A stretch of 5,517 nucleotides of DNA, taken from Clostridia bacterium. GTDB taxonomy: Bacteria > Bacillota > Clostridia > Oscillospirales > CAG-272. Location of the stretch: contig JAGALI010000239.1 in NCBI GenBank assembly GCA_017625275.1, positions 1 to 5,517 on the forward strand, in the 5' to 3' direction. The notes under the pieces were generated by a model. It had not been told where the DNA came from, made no database searches, and saw nothing but the letters and a program-made list of their open reading frames with translations. Made by a program: the position numbers and the translations under genes. Positions within the stretch are counted from its first letter, which is position 1; every line of letters starts with the position of its first letter. Below, piece after piece: positions 1 through 5,014 of this stretch.

Positions 1-29
1 ATATGCATTTCTTTAATTGTTATAAATTA

Positions 30-59
30 ATTATACAGCATAGATTAAACATTTGTCAA
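30..59 (-). promoter_or_regulatory. Sigma-A-type promoter firing left, out of the window
   Basis: Read on the minus strand, a perfect -35 box TTGACA (59 to 54) is followed by 18 bases and a perfect -10 box TATAAT (35 to 30). Transcription would start near base 23 and run off the left edge. Both hexamers match the consensus exactly, which is rare by chance even in AT-rich DNA. The 18-base spacer is within the accepted 16-19 range. The gene it serves is outside the window. Confidence 0.75.
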
Positions 60-117
60 TAAGTTTTTAGGAATTTTTAATTATTTTTTATTCGGTTTTT
101 AGATACACCCCCCAACA

Positions 118-225
118 AATTGGCTTTTTCAGCTTGTGGAAAACAATAACGCTATTTATGCGGTTTTTCGGTTTTTTTGCGTTTTATTCCCCACTCAAAT
201 TCAAATTTTCCTCAAAAAGCCAATT
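118..225. repeat. Long-range 12-base inverted repeat
   Basis: The left arm AATTGGCTTTTT (118-129) is the exact reverse complement of the right arm AAAAAGCCAATT (214-225), with 84 bases between them. Shorter complementary pairs are nested inside: GTGG (136-139) with CCAC (191-194), and AACGC (148-152) with GCGTT (179-183). If transcribed, the segment could fold into a long interrupted hairpin. I see no convincing promoter for it, and the glyA promoter lies downstream, so it would not be part of the glyA leader. Chance is possible in T-rich sequence. Confidence 0.5.
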
Positions 226-228
226 CAT

Positions 229-273
229 CTCACCAAAGCAAATGCTTTTTTGCTTTTTTTGAGCTCGTTTTTT
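229..273 (+). terminator. Possible weak intrinsic terminator before the glyA promoter
   Basis: AAAGCAAA (235-242) pairs with TTTGCTTT (249-256) around a 6-base loop. CTCA (229-232) pairs with TGAG (260-263) across a small internal loop. A run of six T follows at 268-273. The stem is AT-rich and interrupted, so it would be weak. It could end rightward transcripts entering from the left or a transcript of the folded segment at 118-225. No rightward gene is visible upstream that needs it. Confidence 0.35.
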
Positions 274-284
274 ACACAAAGCTA

Positions 285-313
285 TTGATTTTTGTACTAT
301 TTTAGTGTACAAT
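285..313 (+). promoter_or_regulatory. glyA promoter (sigma-A type)
   Basis: The -35 box TTGATT (285-290) and -10 box TACAAT (308-313) are separated by exactly 17 bases, and each is close to consensus. The start point would be near base 320, giving a leader of about 33 bases before the ATG at 353. This placement argues against translation starting at the in-frame GTG at 305, which lies inside the promoter. The 13 bases around the -35 box (282-294) are identical to those at the secG promoter (2083-2095). Confidence 0.8.
292..312. promoter_or_regulatory. Inverted repeat in the glyA promoter, possible operator
   Basis: TTGTAC (292-297) and its reverse complement GTACAA (307-312) are separated by 9 bases. 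They occupy the spacer and most of the -10 box. The repeat lies upstream of the predicted start point, so any function would be as DNA, for example as a repressor site, not as an RNA hairpin. It does not resemble the standard Fur, Zur or PerR boxes. The arms are short, so chance cannot be excluded. Confidence 0.35.
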
Positions 314-338
314 AGAAATGTTAAAAATTTGTTTTACG

Positions 339-344
339 AAGGAG
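339..344 (+). promoter_or_regulatory. glyA ribosome binding site that fixes the start codon
   Basis: AAGGAG lies 8 bases upstream of the ATG at 353. That supports this ATG over the upstream in-frame GTG at 305, which has no comparable site and falls within the promoter. Confidence 0.85.
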
Positions 345-352
345 ATGGCATT

Positions 353-1594
353 ATGGTTTCTAATGTAATCGAAAAAATCACAAGCTATGACAAGGAGGTT
401 GGCGAGGCTATTGCCTCCGAGCTCACAAGACAAAAAAGAGGTCTTGAGCTAATTGCCTCTGAAAATATGGTATCTGAGGCAGTTATGCTCGCTATGGGCA
501 CTCCTCTTACAAACAAGTACGCCGAGGGATATCCTGCAAAGAGATATTATGGTGGCTGTGAGTGCGTTGATGTGGTTGAAAAGCTAGCTATTGATAGAGC
601 ATGCAAGCTTTTTGGTGCTGAGCACGCAAATGTTCAGCCTCACAGTGGTGCTCAGGCTAACACAGCAGTTTACTTTGCTCTCATTAAGCCTGGCGACACA
701 GTTATGGGTATGAATCTTGCGCATGGTGGTCACCTTACACATGGTAGCCCTGTTAATCTTTCTGGTAGCTACTACAATTTCGTTCCTTATGGCGTTAGCG
801 ATGACGGCTTTATCGACTATGATGAATTCGAGAAAATCGCAAACGAGTGCAAGCCAAAGCTTATCGTTGCTGGCGCATCTGCTTACCCAAGAGTAATTGA
901 CTTCGAAAGAATTTCAAAAATCGCAAAGAGCGTTGGTGCTTATTTCATGGTAGATATGGCACACATCGCTGGTCTTGTTGCTGCAGGCCTACACCCATCT
1001 CCTGTTCCATATGCAGATGTTGTTACAACAACCACACACAAGACCCTAAGAGGTCCACGTGGTGGTCTTATTCTCTGTCGTGAGGAGTTTGCAAAGGCTA
1101 TCGACAAGGCTATTTTCCCTGGCACACAGGGTGGCCCTCTTATGCACATTATCGCATCTAAGGCTGTTTGCTTCGGCGAGGCTCTTACACCTGAATTCAA
1201 GGCTTATCAGGAGCAAATTGTTAAAAACGCAAGAGCTCTTGCTAATACCCTTCTCGAGGAAGGCTTTGACCTTGTTTCTGGTGGTACGGACAACCATCTT
1301 ATGCTTCTTGACCTTCGTCCCTTCGGAATCACAGGCAAGGAGCTTGAAAAGCGTCTTGACGAATGCTACATCACTGTTAACAAAAACGCTATTCCTAATG
1401 ACCCTGAAAAGCCATTTGTTACAAGTGGCGTAAGAATCGGTACTCCTGCTGTTACCTCAAGAGGTCTTAAGGAGGACGATATGGTTAAGCTTGGTAAGCT
1501 TATCAAGCTTTGCGCAACAGAGTTCGAGACAAAGGCAGATTATATTCGTGACGAGGTTACAAAAATCTGCGAAAAATATCCTATTTACGACTAA
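353..1594 (+). CDS. glyA: Serine hydroxymethyltransferase
   Basis: This PLP enzyme interconverts serine plus tetrahydrofolate with glycine plus 5,10-methylenetetrahydrofolate in the cytosol, supplying one-carbon units. The 413-residue product has the usual bacterial length. Family signatures are present from end to end: LIASEN (33-38), NKYAEGYP (54-61) with the conserved Glu58, the PLP-contact HSGAQAN (97-103), His127, VDMAHIAGL (200-208) with Asp201 and His204, the Schiff-base lysine Lys230 in TTTTHKTLRGPRGG, and SGVRIGTP (358-365). These sit at or within one or two positions of the E. coli enzyme. I start the gene at 353 because of the well-placed AAGGAG; a GTG 16 codons upstream is in frame but inside the promoter. 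Codons are strongly biased towards GGT, GCT, CTT and GTT, suggesting high expression. The gene is probably co-transcribed with the regulator 8 bases downstream. Confidence 0.97.
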   Translation: MVSNVIEKITSYDKEVGEAIASELTRQKRGLELIASENMVSEAVMLAMGTPLTNKYAEGYPAKRYYGGCECVDVVEKLAIDRACKLFGAEHANVQPHSGAQANTAVYFALIKPGDTVMGMNLAHGGHLTHGSPVNLSGSYYNFVPYGVSDDGFIDYDEFEKIANECKPKLIVAGASAYPRVIDFERISKIAKSVGAYFMVDMAHIAGLVAAGLHPSPVPYADVVTTTTHKTLRGPRGGLILCREEFAKAIDKAIFPGTQGGPLMHIIASKAVCFGEALTPEFKAYQEQIVKNARALANTLLEEGFDLVSGGTDNHLMLLDLRPFGITGKELEKRLDECYITVNKNAIPNDPEKPFVTSGVRIGTPAVTSRGLKEDDMVKLGKLIKLCATEFETKADYIRDEVTKICEKYPIYD

Positions 1595-1602
1595 TTAATA
1601 AA

Positions 1603-2052
1603 ATGAAGGCTGAATATAACACAAGGCAGCGCGCACTCATTCTCAATTTTTTAAAGGAAAATAGTGCCCATGTCAGCGCACGCGATATAATAAATCATCT
1701 AAAGGAGCAGGGGCTCTCTGTTGGCACTGCTACCATTTATCGCACGCTTGACAGACTCACTGAGCAGGGTATAATCAAGAAATTTGTAATTGACGAGCGT
1801 AGTGGCGCATGCTATCAATTTGTGCATGGTGCAGAGTGCAATGAGCATTTTCATTTGAAATGTATAAAATGTGGTGCACTTATTCACATGGATTGTGAAT
1901 TTATTGCTGAAATTGAGGAACACTTTTTTAAGGAGCACGGCTTTACTGTAAGCTCCGGAAAAACTGTTATCTATGGCAAGTGCGCTAGATGCTCAAATTG
2001 TGGGCGCGACGAGGGACATGACACCTACTCGCGCTGCTCTTGCAAGCATTAA
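1603..2052 (+). CDS. Fur-family metal-responsive transcriptional regulator
   Basis: A 149-residue DNA-binding protein of the Fur/Zur/PerR family, which control metal uptake or peroxide genes. The N-terminal winged helix spans roughly residues 5-65, with the recognition-helix signature ATIYRTLDRL (43-52). The dimerisation domain follows, with His82-x-His84 and Cys87-x-x-Cys90, then Cys127-x-x-Cys130; these cysteine pairs match the structural zinc site of B. subtilis PerR. His23 matches PerR His37, but positions matching PerR Asp85 and Asp104 are Gln72 and His95, so a PerR-type peroxide sensor is unlikely. Fur- or Zur-like function is my inference and the metal is undetermined. There are ten cysteines, including Cys133, Cys145 and Cys147 in a C-terminal tail longer than that of PerR. 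No Shine-Dalgarno sequence precedes the ATG, and no other start codon is near. Translation probably depends on coupling to glyA, which stops 8 bases upstream. Confidence 0.9.
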   Translation: MKAEYNTRQRALILNFLKENSAHVSARDIINHLKEQGLSVGTATIYRTLDRLTEQGIIKKFVIDERSGACYQFVHGAECNEHFHLKCIKCGALIHMDCEFIAEIEEHFFKEHGFTVSSGKTVIYGKCARCSNCGRDEGHDTYSRCSCKH

Positions 2053-2066
2053 TTTTGCATTTTTTT
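2041..2066 (+). terminator. Possible weak terminator after the Fur-family gene
   Basis: TGCAA (2041-2045) pairs with TTGCA (2055-2059) around a 9-base loop, and seven T follow at 2060-2066. The hairpin overlaps the last codons and stop of the gene. The stem is only five base pairs, so termination would be inefficient at best. The clear promoter just downstream is compatible with a transcription unit ending here. Confidence 0.3.
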
Positions 2067-2085
2067 AAAATTTTTCATTTTTCTA

Positions 2086-2114
2086 TTGATTTTTGAAAGT
2101 ATTTGTGCTAGAAT
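2086..2114 (+). promoter_or_regulatory. secG promoter (sigma-A type, extended -10)
   Basis: The -35 box TTGATT (2086-2091) is 17 bases from the -10 box TAGAAT (2109-2114). The -10 box is preceded by TGC (2106-2108), the TGn of an extended -10 element. The start point should be near 2121, giving a leader of about 39 bases. Bases 2083-2095 are identical to the -35 region of the glyA promoter. Confidence 0.8.
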
Positions 2115-2122
2115 TACTTTCA
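2094..2122. promoter_or_regulatory. 8-base inverted repeat across the secG promoter, possible operator
   Basis: TGAAAGTA (2094-2101) and TACTTTCA (2115-2122) are perfect reverse complements separated by 13 bases, with the whole -10 box inside the gap. The right arm falls at the predicted start of transcription, so the repeat cannot form a hairpin in the mRNA. If functional, it acts as a protein-binding site on DNA. It does not match the Fur, Zur or PerR boxes I know. Confidence 0.4.
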
Positions 2123-2159
2123 CTTGAAATGATTTTATCACGCAAAGGAGGTAACAGTA

Positions 2160-2453
2160 ATGGTTCCAACAATCGCTAGCTTTATTTTTGGCGGTATTCT
2201 AATTGCCGTTTCACTATTTCTAGTTATAGCAGTTCTTCTTCAAAGCAGCAAATCTAAGGGCGTATCCGGTACAATCGCTGGTGGCGCTGAAACATTTTTT
2301 GGCAAAAGCAAGGGCAAGTCACTTGATAAGAAGCTTACTCTTCTCACAATTATCGTAAGCATCGTATTCGGAGTTCTCGCTCTAGTTATTTATATCGGTC
2401 AAGCAAACCCAGAGCCTGATATTTGGGGCGCGCTTACAAGATACTATTCATAA
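2160..2453 (+). CDS. secG: Preprotein translocase subunit SecG
   Basis: SecG is the small auxiliary membrane subunit of the SecYEG channel and helps SecA push secreted proteins across the membrane. The 97-residue product has two hydrophobic membrane segments, about residues 6-28 and 60-81. Between them is the diagnostic SecG loop, LLQSSKSKGVSGTIAGG (26-42), followed by AETFFGKSKGKSLDKKL. A short polar tail follows the second helix. The start is fixed by an excellent site, AAAGGAGGT (2144-2152), 7 bases before the ATG. The gene has its own promoter upstream and a strong terminator immediately downstream. Its position next to rnr is the usual Bacillota arrangement. Confidence 0.95.
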   Translation: MVPTIASFIFGGILIAVSLFLVIAVLLQSSKSKGVSGTIAGGAETFFGKSKGKSLDKKLTLLTIIVSIVFGVLALVIYIGQANPEPDIWGALTRYYS

Positions 2454-2460
2454 GCCAACT

Positions 2461-2493
2461 AAATCGCTTTGGAATTTCCAAGGCGATTTTTTT
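2461..2493 (+). terminator. Strong intrinsic terminator between secG and rnr
   Basis: A 13-base-pair stem with one G-U pair is formed by 2461-2473 and 2477-2489, closed by the 3-base loop ATT. It runs directly into seven consecutive T (2487-2493). It begins 7 bases after the secG stop. I see no promoter between this hairpin and the rnr start, so rnr probably relies on readthrough or on a promoter inside secG that I cannot identify. Confidence 0.9.
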
Positions 2494-2509
2494 ACGACCT
2501 TTTTCTTCT

Positions 2510-2520
2510 AAGGGGGTGAT
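2510..2520 (+). promoter_or_regulatory. rnr ribosome binding site that fixes the start codon
   Basis: AAGGGGGTGAT matches the extended anti-Shine-Dalgarno complement except for one base, and lies 4 bases before the ATG at 2525 (8 bases from the G run). It supports this ATG and argues against an in-frame upstream start at 2423, which would overlap the end of secG and translate through the terminator. Confidence 0.85.
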
Positions 2521-2524
2521 TTTT

Positions 2525-4804
2525 ATGAACAAGGAAATTAAAGAACAGATTTTAGAAATTATAGGCTCTGCTCTCTACACTCCTCTTGCCCCAAACGAGC
2601 TTTTTGAGCTTGTGTGTGGTAATAAAGAGCATTTGGTAAAGGACTTTTTTAAAACACTTTGCGAAATGGAGGAGTGCTACGAGATTTTCGTATCTAAAAA
2701 AGGGAAAATTTCGCTTCCTGAAAAGGGACTTTTCGTGCGTGGTACTTATAGTGCGTCATCACATGGAAAATTTGGATTTGTTTCAAGTGACGAGGGTGAG
2801 TTTCTTATTCCACCTGCCCTGACCTGTGGTGTTATGAACGGTGATAAGGTTATCGCAAAGCGCCTCGGTATTAAATCAAAATATTATGGTAGAGGAAACG
2901 AGGCTGAGATTATCGCCGTTTCCGAGCGTGCCGTTATAGAATTTACAGGTGAGCTTGAGGGCTTTTATAGCAAGGGCAAGCTGTTTGGCATAGTGCGTCC
3001 TGATAACGAAAGACTTAATTTTGTCGCTACAATTGTAGGTAGCTCGGTTAAGGCCGAGACTGGCGACAAGGTGGTGTGTAAAATTGTTAAATACCCTTTG
3101 TTTGACGGAGACAGAGTAACGGTTAAGGTAACCGATTGCCTTGGCAAGCACACCTCAAGAGAGGCTAACTACAGAGCCATCTTGCGTGAGCATGCAATCC
3201 CGTCCTACTTCGATGATATAATTTTAAACGAAGCCGAAAAAGCATCAAACGAGCTGATATGTGTCGGAAATCGTGTTGATTTGCGTAACAAACGAATTTT
3301 CACAATAGATAGCGAAAGCGCCAAGGACCTTGACGATGCTATATCTATTGAGGTAAACGAAAACGGATACACCTTAGGTGTCCACATTGCCGATGTCTCT
3401 CATTATGTAAGAGAAAACACACTTCTTGACAAGGAAGCAATGTCGCGTGGCACTAGCGTTTATTTTACCGACAAGGTTGTGCCTATGCTTCCACCTGCGC
3501 TTTCAAACGGAGCCTGCTCTCTCAATGCGGGCGTTGACAGATATGCGCTCTCTGCTATCATTTCTCTTGACAAGACTGGAAGCATTACGGGTGTTCAGCT
3601 ACAAAACAGCATCATTCGTTCCTGCGTGCGTGGTGTATATAGCGAGCTAAACGATATAATCGAAAAGGGAGATACAAGCGAATTTTGCCCAAAATACGCA
3701 CACATCCTCGATGATTTTTCAAGCATGCTGGAGCTTTACCATATTCTTGCGAAAAGAGCGAGCGATGCTGGTGCTATGGAGCTTGAGAGCGACGAGGCGC
3801 AAATAATTCTTGATGAGACTGGATATCCTACTGAAATTTTAAAGCGTGAGCGTGGCGAGAGCGAAAGGCTTATTGAGCAATTTATGCTTTGCGCTAATCG
3901 CGCCGTTGCAGAATTTCTGCACAAGCATTCTCTACCCTGTATTTATCGTGTTCACGAAAGCCCAGACCCTGAAAAAATCCGTGCCTTCTCTATTTTCGCG
4001 AGCAATTTAGGCGTTGACACCTCCACTATTCAAGATTTTGAAAATGTCACACCCAAGGCGCTTTCTCATGTGCTTGAATCCGCTAAGGAGCTTGGCAAGG
4101 GCGAGGCTGTGTCAGGCGTGCTTCTCCGTTCACTTATGAAGGCAAAATATATGTCCGAGCCAAAGGGGCACTTTGGTCTTGCGACAAAGCTTTATTGCCA
4201 CTTTACCTCTCCGATAAGGCGCTATCCAGACCTTGGAGTGCACAGAATTGTAAAGGCTTATTTAAACGGCGAGACCGACAAGCAAGGCGTGTCCAAGCTT
4301 TCTAAATATGCCGAGAAAAACGCCACAGAGTCCAGCCAAAACGAGCTTCGCGCCCTTTATGCAGAGCGTGAAATTGATGAGCTTTACAAGGCTGTTTATA
4401 TGAGCGACCTCATTGGCAAGGAGCTTGATGCTACAATTTGCTCCATAACCTCATTTGGATTTTTTGCAAGGCTTGATAACCTTTGCGAGGGTCTTGTGCC
4501 TATTGAATCACTTGGTGCGCCGTTTTATTTCGATGAGGCTAGCCTTACCCTCTCCTCTGGAAGAAGGGTATTTGCTCTCGGTCAAGGTGTAAGGATTAAG
4601 GTGGTTGATGCCAATATCGTCACAAGGCGTGTAACCTTCTCTCTTGTCAGTGCTGACGAGGGCGATGTGGTTGGCTATAAGCCGATTTTAGTACAAAAGA
4701 AAAGCCCCTCCTCAAAAAGACGAAATGTCAGCCAGCAAAAGGGCAAAGGACAGCTGTACCGAGGCAAGGGTAAAAGGGGACATTCTCGTAAGAGAAGAAG
4801 ATAA
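2525..4804 (+). CDS. rnr: Ribonuclease R (RNB-family 3'-5' exoribonuclease)
   Basis: RNase R degrades RNA processively from the 3' end, including structured RNA, and takes part in mRNA turnover, rRNA quality control and tmRNA-linked decay. The 759-residue product has the full architecture: an N-terminal helical region (about 1-60), cold-shock-type RNA-binding domains (about 66-205), the RNB catalytic domain (about 245-580), an S1 domain (about 632-708) and a Lys/Arg-rich tail (725-759). The catalytic aspartates Asp262, Asp268, Asp270 and Asp271 are in TIDSESAKDLDDAIS. HIADVSHYV (287-295) and HFTSPIRRYPDL (559-570) with its catalytic arginine are intact. The basic tail is typical of RNase R and helps separate it from RNase II. 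I chose ATG 2525 for its ribosome binding site. In many Bacillota smpB follows rnr; here a strong terminator and ppdK follow. Confidence 0.96.
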   Translation: MNKEIKEQILEIIGSALYTPLAPNELFELVCGNKEHLVKDFFKTLCEMEECYEIFVSKKGKISLPEKGLFVRGTYSASSHGKFGFVSSDEGEFLIPPALTCGVMNGDKVIAKRLGIKSKYYGRGNEAEIIAVSERAVIEFTGELEGFYSKGKLFGIVRPDNERLNFVATIVGSSVKAETGDKVVCKIVKYPLFDGDRVTVKVTDCLGKHTSREANYRAILREHAIPSYFDDIILNEAEKASNELICVGNRVDLRNKRIFTIDSESAKDLDDAISIEVNENGYTLGVHIADVSHYVRENTLLDKEAMSRGTSVYFTDKVVPMLPPALSNGACSLNAGVDRYALSAIISLDKTGSITGVQLQNSIIRSCVRGVYSELNDIIEKGDTSEFCPKYAHILDDFSSMLELYHILAKRASDAGAMELESDEAQIILDETGYPTEILKRERGESERLIEQFMLCANRAVAEFLHKHSLPCIYRVHESPDPEKIRAFSIFASNLGVDTSTIQDFENVTPKALSHVLESAKELGKGEAVSGVLLRSLMKAKYMSEPKGHFGLATKLYCHFTSPIRRYPDLGVHRIVKAYLNGETDKQGVSKLSKYAEKNATESSQNELRALYAEREIDELYKAVYMSDLIGKELDATICSITSFGFFARLDNLCEGLVPIESLGAPFYFDEASLTLSSGRRVFALGQGVRIKVVDANIVTRRVTFSLVSADEGDVVGYKPILVQKKSPSSKRRNVSQQKGKGQLYRGKGKRGHSRKRRR

Positions 4805-4849
4805 ATCAAAAGCTTTATTAATTTCTAGAAAATTTTTACAATTTTTACA

Positions 4850-4888
4850 AAAATCGCGTGCTTAGGCGCGCGATTTTGTTTTATTTTT
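4850..4888 (+). terminator. Strong intrinsic terminator after rnr
   Basis: A 12-base-pair stem with one G-U pair (4850-4861 with 4866-4877) and loop TTAG is followed by a T-rich tail (4874-4888) broken by single G and A bases. The core is GC-rich in otherwise AT-rich DNA. A run of five A at the left base of the stem (4849-4853) gives a T run on the opposite strand, so the hairpin could also stop leftward transcripts. It separates rnr from ppdK. Confidence 0.92.
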
Positions 4889-4900
4889 AATAAAGATAGA

Positions 4901-4946
4901 ATTTTTTAAAAAATATATTCCATTTTTAGTAACTTTATGTTATAAT
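4901..4946 (+). promoter_or_regulatory. ppdK promoter: extended -10 with A/T-rich upstream element
   Basis: A perfect -10 box TATAAT (4941-4946) is preceded by TGT (4938-4940), giving a full extended -10 motif. The -35 position (TTCCAT at 4918-4923, 17-base spacer) matches consensus poorly, which extended -10 promoters tolerate. Just upstream is a 14-base palindrome of pure A/T (4901-4914) running into TATATT, which resembles an UP element contacted by the RNA polymerase alpha subunit. The start point should be near 4953, giving a leader of about 60 bases. Confidence 0.7.
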
Positions 4947-4947
4947 T

Positions 4948-4970
4948 ATTTCGTACGGACAATTTCGTGC
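4948..4970 (+). repeat. Imperfect 9-base direct repeat at the ppdK transcription start
   Basis: ATTTCGTAC (4948-4956) and ATTTCGTGC (4962-4970) differ at one base and are offset by 14 bases. They lie at and just after the predicted start point. They could be two half-sites for a regulator or have arisen by chance. Confidence 0.3.
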
Positions 4971-5014
4971 ACCAATCATATTTGTTTATTATTATTTTTA
5001 TGGAGGTACTTTAA

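Larger units (their letters stand above)
1..352. other. Gene-free, AT-rich divergent intergenic region upstream of glyA
   Basis: No credible coding region lies here. From left to right it holds a leftward promoter (30-59), a T-rich stretch with three copies of the octamer CGGTTTTT (93-100 and two in tandem at 161-176), a 12-base inverted repeat with distant arms (118-129 and 214-225), a hairpin followed by six T (229-273), and the rightward glyA promoter (285-313) with its ribosome binding site (339-344). The leftward promoter implies a divergently transcribed gene beyond the left edge. I see no riboswitch that I can recognise, including a glycine riboswitch, which would be a natural guess in front of glyA. 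Confidence 0.8.

Noticed and set aside
104..117. G-rich ribosome-binding-like sequence on the minus strand opposite the C6 run at 108-113
   Set aside because: No start codon with an open frame follows it on the minus strand before stop codons appear.
135..143. TGTGGAAAA, one base from a DnaA box read on the opposite strand
   Set aside because: Only a single such site is visible, with no cluster, no dnaA or dnaN, and no other origin features nearby.
158..262. A 34-codon rightward open frame rich in Phe and Ser in the first intergenic region
   Set aside because: It has no ribosome binding site or promoter and its composition simply reflects the T-rich DNA.
305..352. N-terminal extension of glyA from an in-frame GTG at 305
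   Set aside because: The GTG lies between the -35 and -10 boxes of the promoter, has no ribosome binding site, and the added residues do not belong to the family. ATG 353 has AAGGAG at ideal spacing.
314..352. Glycine or tetrahydrofolate riboswitch in the glyA leader
   Set aside because: The predicted leader is only about 33 bases, far too short for either, and I see none of their conserved cores in the longer upstream region.
2423..2524. N-terminal extension of rnr upstream of ATG 2525
   Set aside because: It would overlap the end of secG and run through a strong terminator hairpin. ATG 2525 has a near-perfect ribosome binding site and begins a typical RNase R N-terminus.
4832..4849. Tandem ATTTTTACA repeated twice before the rnr terminator
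   Set aside because: Only two short A/T-rich copies in untranslated DNA; easily explained by composition.
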